Source: a bacterium
GTDB lineage: Bacteria > Chloroflexota > Dormibacteria > Aeolococcales > Aeolococcaceae
Assembly (NCBI GenBank): GCA_021847925.1
Contig: JAJZNI010000026.1
Location: forward strand, 1 to 44,368
Direction of reading: 5' to 3'
Length of the DNA: 44,368 nucleotides
A program made the position numbers and the translations under genes. The notes beneath the pieces were generated by a model, which was given only the letters and a program-made list of their open reading frames with translations, had not been told where the DNA came from and made no database searches. This document shows, one piece after another, positions 17,714 to 25,132 of the stretch (its first letter is position 1; every line of letters begins with the position of its first letter).

Positions 17714-18201
17714 GCCGGCCACCCGGGGGCCCCGGAACGGCCGCGAGCGTTCGCGCCGCCAATCGAACCCTGGATGAGGAGCTGCGCGCCGTGATGAGCC
17801 GGGTGACGGACGCACAGCTGCACCTCAGGACGGCGCCCGACGAGTGGACGGTGGCCGAGCAGCTCGGGCACATCAGCGAGTTCCCCGTGTGCTTCGCGAC
17901 CCAGCTGCGCGCGTGGCGCCGCGACCGCTCGGTGCCGGTGGGACGGACGCATGAGAGCGCCGACCGCCTGGCCGGGGTGGCTCGAGCAGCGGGCCGTGAC
18001 GCCGGCGCGCTGCACGGCGAGGCCACGGCCGCGCTTGCCGAGCTGGAGGAGGCCCTGGCCGAGCTGACGGACCGGGATCTCGCCTCCCCGACCCGCAACG
18101 TGAAGTACGGGGACGAGCCTCTCTCCGCCTTCCTCGAGAGGTATGTCATCGGCCACAAGCGCGCCCACGCCGCGCAGCTCCGCGCCACGCTGGGACGATG
18201 A
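17710..18201 (+). CDS. DinB-fold protein, candidate thiol-dependent maleylpyruvate isomerase
   Basis: A 163-residue all-helical protein of the DinB/YfiT-like superfamily: the DEWTVAEQLGHISEFPVCF segment near residue 45 and the C-terminal IGHKRAHAAQLRATL carry histidines where metal ligands lie in this fold. Mycothiol-dependent maleylpyruvate isomerases of Actinomycetota have this fold. Its position after a gentisate-dioxygenase-like gene and an FAH gene, with four-base overlaps on both sides, makes the isomerase role attractive. The ORF track start at 17692 adds six residues; ATG at 17710 forms the usual ATGA overlap. DinB-like proteins are functionally diverse, so the activity is inferred from context. 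Confidence 0.7.
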   Translation: MSRPPGGPGTAASVRAANRTLDEELRAVMSRVTDAQLHLRTAPDEWTVAEQLGHISEFPVCFATQLRAWRRDRSVPVGRTHESADRLAGVARAAGRDAGALHGEATAALAELEEALAELTDRDLASPTRNVKYGDEPLSAFLERYVIGHKRAHAAQLRATLGR

Positions 18202-19025
18202 GACCCCGCTCGGTCATCTTCGACGTCTATGGCCAGTACCTGCGGCACCGCGGCTCCGAGGCGTCGCTGCAGCAGCTCAGCCGCCTGCTGGGATGCTTCG
18301 GCATCCTCCCGGCGACCGTGCGCGTCACCCTCACCCGCATGCGGTCGGAGGGATGGCTGCGCAGCCGGCGGCTGGGGCGGAGCAGCCTCTACGCCCTGAC
18401 CGACCGCGCCACCACCCTCTTGAACGAGGGGCAGTCCCGCATCTTCCACCGCCGAACCGCCCCCTGGTGTGGCAGCTGGCAGATGGTCGTCCACCCGGCC
18501 GCCGAAGCGTCCCGCCGAGACCGGGAGAGCGTGCGACGTCAGCTGGCCTGGCTCGGGTTCGCCCAGCTGGCGGCCGACACGTGGATCGCCCCCGACCCGC
18601 GCAGGGCGGACACGCTGAGCTCCCTCCCCCATCGGCTCCCCGGCGCCGCCGTCTTCTCGGCCCGCTCGTCAGGCCTCGCGGCCGACCGCCTGCTTGCCGC
18701 CCGGTGCTGGGACCTCGCGCGGATCGACGCCGGGTATCGGGAGTTCGTGCAGCGCCACGCCCCGACCCCCCCGGTCTGTGAGGGGCCTCCCGGGGAGGGC
18801 TCGCGCGCATTCGTCGAGCGCACTCGCCTGGTCAACGAGTACCGGCGATTCCCGTTCCAGGACCCCGACCTGCCCCATGAGCTTCTCCCGCCATCATGGG
18901 CAGGGCATGACGCGCACGCGCTCTTCCTGCGCCTCTATCAGGAGCTGAGGGAGCCCGCGTGGAGCTACGTCGACGCCGTGCTGGAGACCTCCGCACGCGA
19001 CCGGACGCTCCCCGACGACGTCTGA
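18198..19025 (+). CDS. PaaX family transcriptional regulator
   Basis: A 275-residue regulator matching PaaX, the phenylacetyl-CoA-responsive repressor. The N-terminal winged helix spans about residues 1-75, with RSVIFDVYGQYLRHRG, ILPATVRVTLTRMRSEGWLRSRRLGRSSLYALT. The central domain and the C-terminal LPHELLPPSWAGHDAHALFLRLYQEL segment are also typical (DPxLPxELLPxxWxG). The ATG overlaps the DinB-like stop by four bases, so it is translated with the catabolic genes. PaaX proteins usually control phenylacetate genes; here the ligand may be a CoA thioester or an aromatic intermediate. An inverted repeat at 14397-14435 is a candidate operator. Confidence 0.92.
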   Translation: MRPRSVIFDVYGQYLRHRGSEASLQQLSRLLGCFGILPATVRVTLTRMRSEGWLRSRRLGRSSLYALTDRATTLLNEGQSRIFHRRTAPWCGSWQMVVHPAAEASRRDRESVRRQLAWLGFAQLAADTWIAPDPRRADTLSSLPHRLPGAAVFSARSSGLAADRLLAARCWDLARIDAGYREFVQRHAPTPPVCEGPPGEGSRAFVERTRLVNEYRRFPFQDPDLPHELLPPSWAGHDAHALFLRLYQELREPAWSYVDAVLETSARDRTLPDDV

Positions 19026-19157
19026 GATCCTGCGCATGCCGTGAGAGCCCCACGCGACACCCGCGCTCCGGCGCATGCGCGCCGAGGCCTCCGTCCCGCG
19101 CGATGCCCGCCGCCAGCCCGCGCCGGGTCAGCTTCCAGAAGGAGTGTGCAGCCGGTC

Positions 19158-20072
19158 ATGAGCAGTCAGGCTTCTCTCGAGACCCGTCCCGTCGGCTTCA
19201 TCGGAGCCGGATCCATGGGCGAGCCCATGATTCGCAACCTCGCCCGCAGCGGGGTTGCCACCCACGTCGTCGACACCGACCGCCGCAGACTGGAGGCGCT
19301 CGCCGCCGAGCCCGGCGTCGTGACCCACGGCTCCCTCGGCGACCTCGCCACCTGCGCGACCGCCATCTGCATGCTCCCCAACAGCGAGGCGGTGGCGGAG
19401 GTCGTGGCCGGCCCGGGGGGCCTCCTGCGCGTGCTGCCAGCCGGCTCCGTCATCATCGACATGGGTTCCTCACGGCCGAGCAGCACCGTCGCCCTTGCCG
19501 AGCAGGCTCGGGAGGCGGGCATGGACCTGGTCGACGCGCCGGTGTCGGGCGGCGTCTCACGTGCCCGCTCGGCGACGCTCACCATCATGTTCGGCGGCGC
19601 CCGCGAGCAGCTGGACGCGTGCGCGCCGCTGCTGGAGCGCCTGGGGAGCAAGGTCGTCCACGTGGGGCCGGTCGGCGCAGGACACGCGATGAAGGCTCTC
19701 AACAATGTCTCGTCCGCCATCAGCCTCACCGCGGCGGTGGAGATCCTCCGTGTCGGGCGCTCGCTGGGACTTGATGCCGAGGTCATGCTGGACGTGCTCA
19801 ACGAGTCGACGGGGCGGACGTACGCCACGGAGCACAAGGTGCGCGAGTTCATCCTGAGCGGCACGTACGCATCCGGGTTCGCCTTCCACCTCATGGTGAA
19901 GGACCTGGACACGGCCATGGACATGGCTCGCAACGCGGGGGTTCCCGTCGGGCTCGGCGAGCGCTGCTGGGAGCTGTGGAAGGCGGCCGCGCCGGCGCTC
20001 CCCGAGAGCGCCGATCACACCGAGATCGCGCGCTTCATCCAGGGGCCGGACCTGACCTCGGAGGGACGCTGA
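19158..20072 (+). CDS. NAD(P)-dependent beta-hydroxyacid dehydrogenase (3-hydroxyisobutyrate dehydrogenase family)
   Basis: A 304-residue member of the 6-phosphogluconate/3-hydroxyisobutyrate dehydrogenase family, which includes tartronate semialdehyde reductase. It has the Rossmann motif GFIGAGSMGEPMIRNL, the substrate-binding DAPVSGGVSRA, the catalytic-lysine motif GHAMKALNN and the C-terminal FAFHLMVKDLDTAMDMA. ATG at 19158 follows AAGGAG by 13 nt; the track start at 19041 has poor N-terminal sequence. It lies 132 bp after the PaaX gene on the same strand, so it may have its own promoter or belong to the aromatic operon. The substrate is not determinable. Confidence 0.92.
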   Translation: MSSQASLETRPVGFIGAGSMGEPMIRNLARSGVATHVVDTDRRRLEALAAEPGVVTHGSLGDLATCATAICMLPNSEAVAEVVAGPGGLLRVLPAGSVIIDMGSSRPSSTVALAEQAREAGMDLVDAPVSGGVSRARSATLTIMFGGAREQLDACAPLLERLGSKVVHVGPVGAGHAMKALNNVSSAISLTAAVEILRVGRSLGLDAEVMLDVLNESTGRTYATEHKVREFILSGTYASGFAFHLMVKDLDTAMDMARNAGVPVGLGERCWELWKAAAPALPESADHTEIARFIQGPDLTSEGR

Positions 20073-20174
20073 GGGCCGGCGCCGAGCGCGCGACGCGGCG
20101 AGCCGCCAACGACCCGGTCCAGGCCGCCCACCCGGAGTCCCGGGCCCCGAACCGGCCGACGGGGCGGGGAACGC

Positions 20175-20921
20175 CTAGGCCCCGGGCAGCTCCTCGCCGG
20201 GATCGCCGTCGACGAGCATCGCGATCCGGATCCTCTCCGCGATCTGCATGTGCTCTCGGGCGAGGCTCTCCGCGCGCTCCGTGTCGTGGCTCAGGATCGC
20301 GTTTATGATCTCGGCGTGCTGGGCCACCGCCTGGTCCCCCCGACCCGGATAGGACAGCGTCGTCGACGGGAAGCGGGTGAGCCACTCGTGCAGCTCCTGG
20401 ACGAAGCGGTTCAGCAGGTGATTGCCGGTGGATGCGGCGATCGCGGCGTGAAAGGCCAGGTTGTCCCTGGCCATGGCGACGAAGTCGCCGCGCTGCACGT
20501 CCTCCGTGCAGGCCGCGTTCAGCTGCTGCAGCCGGCCTATGGACACGGGGGAGGCCACCCGGGCGGCGGTCCCCGCGGCGAAGCCCTCGAGAACGACGCG
20601 CACCGCATACACCTCGAGGATCTGCTCGCCGGTGACGGAGCTCACCCTCAGCAGGCCGCGGCTGTCGCGGACCACGAGCTGAGAGGTGGCCAGTCGCAGG
20701 AGCGCCTCGCGGACCGGGGTCCGGCTCACCCCGAAGAGAGCCGCGAGATGCTCCTCGCCGAGCCGCACGCCGGGGAGCAGGTCGCGTGCCACGATCGCGT
20801 CCGAGAGCACCGAGTGGATCGCGGCCGAGCTGGAGTCGGACCGCGTGTCCGCCCCGGTCGCCTTCCAGCGCTGGAGGAGCTTGGCCTCCCAGGAGTCGGG
20901 GGCCGGGCGCAGCTTGGGCAT
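20175..20921 (-). CDS. GntR family transcriptional regulator, FCD (FadR/VanR-like) subfamily
   Basis: A 248-residue regulator. The N-terminal winged helix-turn-helix (about residues 35-90) has the GntR core PGVRLGEEHLAALFGVSRTPVREALLRL. The C-terminal FCD domain (about 100-230) is helical, with RVVLEGFAAGTAARVA, DNLAFHAAIAASTGNHLL and QAVAQHAEIINAI providing the Asp/His metal ligands usual for organic-acid-sensing members. It is divergent from tcuA; the spacer carries TGTATACA, a palindrome of the kind bound by several FCD regulators. It is therefore the best candidate to control itself and tcuAB, and possibly the three other operons with the same tandem motif. Confidence 0.93.
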   Translation of the reverse strand: MPKLRPAPDSWEAKLLQRWKATGADTRSDSSSAAIHSVLSDAIVARDLLPGVRLGEEHLAALFGVSRTPVREALLRLATSQLVVRDSRGLLRVSSVTGEQILEVYAVRVVLEGFAAGTAARVASPVSIGRLQQLNAACTEDVQRGDFVAMARDNLAFHAAIAASTGNHLLNRFVQELHEWLTRFPSTTLSYPGRGDQAVAQHAEIINAILSHDTERAESLAREHMQIAERIRIAMLVDGDPGEELPGA

Positions 20922-20929
20922 TGAAGCGC

Positions 20930-20982
20930 TTGACAGCTTGACACAGGTGTGGCGGCGTCCGCTATTGTATACAGCACCATAC
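20930..20982. promoter_or_regulatory. gntR-tcuA divergent promoter with GTATAC tandem operator
   Basis: The octamer GCTTGACA is tandemly repeated (20928-20943), giving two -35-like TTGACA boxes toward tcuA. TATTGT at 20963-20968 is a possible -10 with 19-bp spacing to the second box. The perfect palindrome TGTATACA (20966-20973) overlaps it. A second hexamer, CCATAC, begins 10 bp after the first GTATAC (20967 and 20977). The overlap with the -10 region suggests repression. Confidence 0.6.
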
Positions 20983-21042
20983 AGAACGAACAGCTGTCCG
21001 ACCCTTCACCTGAGAGCTCAGACCGTTTGGGAGGTTCACGGC

Positions 21043-22557
21043 ATCATCGGGCCCTTCGCTCGGCAGCTGCGGACGGCCGGCCCGGCCGCCGACCCGACGG
21101 TCGCCGAGGACACCCCGGCCCCGGCCCCGGCCCCGGGGGACGCCGCCCGCGTCCCCCTGCTCCAAGCGGCCAGCGCGCCGTGGGATGTCGTGGTGGTGGG
21201 TGGGGGCAACGCCGCCCTCGTCGCCGCCATCACAGCCGCCGAGCGCGGGCGCAGCGTGGCGCTTCTCGAGGCCGCACCGCGCCACCTGCGCGCGGGCAAC
21301 ACGCGACACACCCGGAATATTCGGTGTGTTCACACCGAGTCTGATCGGTTCATGCCCGGAACCTACCTGGCGGAGGAGCTGTTCGCCGACCTGGCGAGCG
21401 TGGGGCGGGGGGCGACGCGCCCCGAGCTCGCACGGATCGCCGTCGGTCGTTCCGCCGAGGCCGTGGCCTGGATGGACCAGCACGGTGTCAGCTGGCAGCG
21501 TCCCCTCCGCGGCACCCTCGGCCTGGCACGGACCAACCGCTTCTTCCTGGGTGGCGGGACCGCGCTCGCCAACCACTACTACACGGTGGCCCAGCGAGCC
21601 GGGGTGAACCTCGTCTACGAGGCTCGGGTGGCCGACCTCGAGCTGGAGGATGCGAGCTTCGTCACCGTCGTCGTCGCCCTCGGCGGCGAGGAGGTCCGGA
21701 TCCGCGCCCGGGCCGTCGTCGTGGCGTGCGGTGGGTTCGAGGCCAACCTTCCCTGGCTCAGACGCTACTGGGGTGCCGCAGCCGACCAGTACATCGTGAG
21801 AGGCACGCCCCACAACGACGGAGCGGTGCTGGCCCGCCTGCTCGACCTCGGGGCCGCGACCTGCGGCGACGCGCGCGGCTTCCACGCCATCGCCGTCGAC
21901 GCAAGGTCGCCCAAGTTCGACGGGGGCATCGCCACCCGCCTCGACTGCCTCCCCTTCGGCATCGTCGTGAACCGGGAGGGCAGACGCTTCTCCGACGAGG
22001 GCGCCGACATCTGGCCCAAGCGGTATGCCTCGTGGGGCGGGCTCATCGCGCGCCAGCCCGGCCAGATCGCCTACGCGATCGTCGACGCGAGCATGACGGG
22101 ACGCTTCATCCAGCCCCTCTATCCCCCCATCACAGCCGGCACCCTCCCCGATCTGGCCCGGGCCCTGGAGCTCGACCCCGACACGCTCGAGAGGACCGTC
22201 ACGGAGTTCAACGCCCACTGCGACGGACGCTCGCCGCTTGACCTGTCGCAGCTCGATCACGTGGCGACCTCCGACCTCGACCCGCCGAAGACCAACTGGG
22301 CGCGGCCCCTGGACCATCCGCCCTATTCGGCTTTCCCGCTCCGGCCGGGAATCACGTTCACGTTCATGGGGGTGGCCATCAACGAAAGAGCACAGATCCT
22401 CACCCAAGCCGGCTCACCTTTCGCCAGGCTCTTCGCCGCCGGAGAGATCATGGCGGGCAACGTCCTGACCGATGGCTATCTGGCTGGGCTCGGACTGACC
22501 ATCGGCACCGTGTTCGGCCGCATCGCCGGCCATGAGGCGTCACAAGTTGCCGACTGA
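21043..22557 (+). CDS. tcuA: FAD-dependent tricarballylate dehydrogenase TcuA
   Basis: A fumarate-reductase-type flavoprotein of about 504 residues. TcuA oxidises tricarballylate to cis-aconitate, passing electrons to TcuB. It has the FAD motif DVVVVGGGNAALVAAITAAERG, the TcuA-type segment GNTRHTRNIRCVH, the ACGGFEANLPWLRRYWG region, GIVVNREGRRFSDEG and the C-terminal FAAGEIMAGNVLTDGYLAGLGLTIGTVFGR. The ORF track start at 20686 lies inside gntR and is impossible. Coding-type third positions begin near 21043, where an ATC codon sits 8 nt after GGGAGG; no in-frame ATG, GTG or TTG lies between the promoter and the FAD motif. The exact start is therefore uncertain. It overlaps tcuB by 26 bases. 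Confidence 0.88.
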   Translation: MIGPFARQLRTAGPAADPTVAEDTPAPAPAPGDAARVPLLQAASAPWDVVVVGGGNAALVAAITAAERGRSVALLEAAPRHLRAGNTRHTRNIRCVHTESDRFMPGTYLAEELFADLASVGRGATRPELARIAVGRSAEAVAWMDQHGVSWQRPLRGTLGLARTNRFFLGGGTALANHYYTVAQRAGVNLVYEARVADLELEDASFVTVVVALGGEEVRIRARAVVVACGGFEANLPWLRRYWGAAADQYIVRGTPHNDGAVLARLLDLGAATCGDARGFHAIAVDARSPKFDGGIATRLDCLPFGIVVNREGRRFSDEGADIWPKRYASWGGLIARQPGQIAYAIVDASMTGRFIQPLYPPITAGTLPDLARALELDPDTLERTVTEFNAHCDGRSPLDLSQLDHVATSDLDPPKTNWARPLDHPPYSAFPLRPGITFTFMGVAINERAQILTQAGSPFARLFAAGEIMAGNVLTDGYLAGLGLTIGTVFGRIAGHEASQVAD

Positions 22558-23677
22558 GACCTTCCTCGAATCCGCCCAACGGCAGCTGAACATCTGCAAT
22601 GCCTGCCGCTACTGCGAGGGATACTGCGCGGTCTTCCCCGCGCTGGAGCTTCGCTCCACCTTCACCGAAGCCGACGTGACCTATCTCGCCAACCTGTGCC
22701 ATGACTGCCGGGCGTGCCTCGATGCGTGCATGTACGCGCCTCCCCACGAGTTCGGAGTGGACATCCCGGCGACCCTGCGCACGGCGCGGGATGCCGGCTA
22801 CGTGCGCTACGCGTGGCCGCACCGCCTCGCCACCCTGCTGTGGCACCATCCGCGCGCCTCGGTCGCCGTCGCCACGCTGGGCGGCTTCGTCGCCGCCCTG
22901 GTCGCGGAGTCGGCCAACGGCCGCTCGCTCGTCGCCGGCCGCTCCGGTCCCGGCTCCTTCTACACGGTCATCCCCTGGCTGGGGATGGTGCTCGCGTTCG
23001 GGCTCGCGGCCCTCTTCATCATCGCCGTCGTCTCCGGGGCGATCGTGACGTTCTGGCGCTCGGGGACAGTGCGCCCCGGGAAGGCGTCCTGGGGTGCGGC
23101 CTGGCGCGGGGTCATCGCCGACGTCGTCCCCCTCCGGTATCTGGGCGGAGGAGGGCCGGGCTGCCCCTACCCCGACCCGGACCGACCGTCCCACGGGCGC
23201 CGCCTGCTGCACCAGGCGGTCCTCTACGGGTTCCTGCTGGACTTCGCGTCCACGTGCGTGGCCGCGATCTACCAGGACATCCTCCACCGGATGCCTCCCT
23301 ACCCCGTCACCTCCCTGCCGGTGCTGCTGGGCATCATCGGAGGCGTGGGGGTCATCGCCGGCTGCACCGGCCTGCTCCACCTCAGGTACGCGGCGTGGCG
23401 GCTTCGCCACGAGCGGCCGGCTCCCCAGGACGTGAGCTTCGTCGCGGTCCTCAACCTCGTGGCGATCACCGGGATGATCCTCCTGATCCTGCGCGCCACC
23501 CCCGCCATGCCCATCCTGCTCGACCTCCACCTGGCGTCGGTCTTCGCGCTCTTCCTCACCCTTCCCTACAGCAGGTTCGTGCACGCCGCGTACCGCGTTG
23601 CCGCCCTGCTCCGCAATCGCCTCGAGGAGGCGGCTCAGCCCCAGCTCGGCGCCGAGGACGAGGGCGTCGCCGCGTGA
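22532..23677 (+). CDS. tcuB: tricarballylate utilization 4Fe-4S membrane protein TcuB
   Basis: A 381-residue TcuB/CitB protein. TcuB reoxidises the FADH2 of TcuA and feeds electrons to the membrane. Two ferredoxin-type clusters are coordinated by Cys22, 25, 28, 32 (ICNACRYCEGYC) and Cys56, 59, 62, 66 (LCHDCRACLDAC). About six membrane segments follow, including the heme/quinone-region VLYGFLLDFASTCVAAIYQD and LHLASVFALFLTLPYSRFVHAAYR. The order tcuA-tcuB and the overlap match the known operon, though the transporter TcuC and LysR-type TcuR are absent and a GntR/FCD regulator replaces TcuR. TcuAB homologues may oxidise other polycarboxylates. Confidence 0.92.
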   Translation: MRRHKLPTETFLESAQRQLNICNACRYCEGYCAVFPALELRSTFTEADVTYLANLCHDCRACLDACMYAPPHEFGVDIPATLRTARDAGYVRYAWPHRLATLLWHHPRASVAVATLGGFVAALVAESANGRSLVAGRSGPGSFYTVIPWLGMVLAFGLAALFIIAVVSGAIVTFWRSGTVRPGKASWGAAWRGVIADVVPLRYLGGGGPGCPYPDPDRPSHGRRLLHQAVLYGFLLDFASTCVAAIYQDILHRMPPYPVTSLPVLLGIIGGVGVIAGCTGLLHLRYAAWRLRHERPAPQDVSFVAVLNLVAITGMILLILRATPAMPILLDLHLASVFALFLTLPYSRFVHAAYRVAALLRNRLEEAAQPQLGAEDEGVAA

Positions 23678-23732
23678 CCCGCGCCGAGGGCCGCGCTCCC
23701 GAGCGGGGCGCCCCTCCGCAAGACCGCTCCGC

Positions 23733-24905
23733 GTGACCCCGGCATCGGGCCTGGATCGCGTGCTCCGGCAGGCGGTGGACGCCGGTGCCGTGGCCGGCGT
23801 CGTCGCGGCAGCCGCCACCGATGCCGGGGTGGTCTATGCCGGCGCCCAGGGCGCCCGGTCGCTGGGTCAGGACCAGGCCATGACCACGGACACCGTGTTC
23901 CTGATCGCCTCCATGACGAAGACCGTCACCACCGTCGCCGCGCTGCAGCAGGTGGAGCGGCGGCGGCTCCACCTCGATGAGCCCCTGGTCGACGTCGTGC
24001 CCGAGCTCGCCGCCGTGCCCGTCCTCGAGGGCTTCGGAGGGGACGGCACGCCGAGGCTGCGGCCGCCGGCGCGTCCCATCACGCTGCGCAGGCTTCTGAC
24101 CCACACCGCCGGATTCGCCTACGACCGGTGGAACGCCACCATCCGGCGCTATGCGACGGAGAGGGGCATCCCCGACGTGTCCGAGGGGCGCCTCGAGACG
24201 CTGTGGAGGACGCCGCTCGTGAGCGACCCCGGGGAGAGGTGGGAGTACAGCAGCCTGGATTGGGTGGGCATTGCCGTCGAGAGGGTGTGTGGCGAGCGAC
24301 TGAGCGCCTGCATCCGCAGGGAGATCACAGAGCCGCTGGGGATGACCTCCACCGGCTTCGAGCTCACCGCGGAGATGCGGTCGCGCATCGCGGGCCGGCA
24401 TCGGCGGCTTGCGGGCGGCGACCTGGAGACCCTGCCGGAACGGCCCGCGGGCGCGCGCGAGTTCGACCGCGGGGGCGGCGGGCTGTACTCGACCGCCGGG
24501 GATTACCTGACCTTCCTGCGCATGCTGATGAACGGAGGCACGATCGACGGCGTCCGCATCCTCCGCGCGGAGACGGTGGCGGAGATGGAGCGCAATCAGA
24601 TCGGCGACCTGGCCGTCACCCGGATGGTGAGCGCCAGGCCCGATCTCACGCGTGACGTCGAGATGTTCCCCGGCATCCCCAAGAAATGGGGGCTGGGGCA
24701 CATGATCACCATGGAGGCGGTCCCCTCCCGCCGCAGCGCCGGCAGCCTCACCTGGGCCGGGTTGAACAACACCTACTACTGGCTGGACCGCGCGCGCCGC
24801 CTCGCCGCCGTGGTGTGCACCCAGGTGCTGCCGTTCGCGGATCCCCAGGTGCTGAAGCTCGTCGCGGCCTTCGAGACGGCCCTCTACGGCAGCCTTGCCG
24901 GCTGA
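23733..24905 (+). CDS. serine hydrolase, beta-lactamase/esterase family (class C-like)
   Basis: A 390-residue serine hydrolase of the class C beta-lactamase/EstB/DD-peptidase family. The nucleophile motif SMTK (Ser60, Lys63) lies in FLIASMTKTVTTVAALQQVE. The second motif YSS (WEYSSLDWVG) is near residue 170, and LLTHTAGFAYD and GGGLYSTAGDYLTFLRMLM are family landmarks. No signal peptide is seen from the GTG at 23733, so it is probably a cytoplasmic esterase rather than a secreted beta-lactamase. The ORF track start at 23598 overlaps tcuB and has a low-quality Arg/Pro-rich leader. It lies 55 bp after tcuB on the same strand, possibly supplying free acid from an ester; that is inference. Confidence 0.88.
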   Translation: MTPASGLDRVLRQAVDAGAVAGVVAAAATDAGVVYAGAQGARSLGQDQAMTTDTVFLIASMTKTVTTVAALQQVERRRLHLDEPLVDVVPELAAVPVLEGFGGDGTPRLRPPARPITLRRLLTHTAGFAYDRWNATIRRYATERGIPDVSEGRLETLWRTPLVSDPGERWEYSSLDWVGIAVERVCGERLSACIRREITEPLGMTSTGFELTAEMRSRIAGRHRRLAGGDLETLPERPAGAREFDRGGGGLYSTAGDYLTFLRMLMNGGTIDGVRILRAETVAEMERNQIGDLAVTRMVSARPDLTRDVEMFPGIPKKWGLGHMITMEAVPSRRSAGSLTWAGLNNTYYWLDRARRLAAVVCTQVLPFADPQVLKLVAAFETALYGSLAG

Positions 24906-24958
24906 GGGACCGGGGTGCTCCAGGCGACCCCCAATCCCGCATCGCAATCCGCCGCTCT

Positions 24959-24974
24959 GTATACTGGCGTATGC
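24959..24974 (+). promoter_or_regulatory. GTATRC tandem operator/promoter before the ferredoxin oxidoreductase gene
   Basis: TATACT (24960-24965) is a good -10 element, and GTATAC (24959-24964) is followed at exactly 10 bp by GTATGC (24969-24974). The arrangement matches the sites at 11275, 20967 and 34674. No good -35 is visible. The start codon of the downstream gene is 158 bp further on. Confidence 0.55.
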
Positions 24975-25072
24975 GCCCGACCTCGAACATCCCTGGCGCC
25001 GGAGAGCTCGGCTGGGAGAGCTTCGTGATGGAAGAACGGCGGGGCCTGAACCGATCCACCCGTCGCGGAGTC

Positions 25073-25103
25073 GCGGGTGCGCGCCCACGCGGGTCGCACC
25101 CGC
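25073..25103 (+). promoter_or_regulatory. leader stem-loop before the ferredoxin oxidoreductase gene
   Basis: GCGGGTGCG (25073-25081) pairs perfectly with CGCACCCGC (25095-25103) around a 13-nt loop, 29 bp before the GTG start. There is no T-run after it. It could influence transcription or translation, but stems this size arise often in GC-rich DNA. Confidence 0.3.
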
Positions 25104-25132
25104 ATGCAGGCCGGGGACAGGACGCGTAGCGC

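Noticed and set aside
21308-21331. Near-palindrome around AATATT in tcuA
   Set aside because: It encodes the conserved HTRNIRCVH segment of TcuA and is not a perfect inverted repeat; coding constraint explains it.
24971-25129. 52-codon ORF in the leader of the ferredoxin oxidoreductase gene
   Set aside because: The C-terminal half is low-complexity and overlaps the hairpin; there is no ribosome site and no recognisable sequence.
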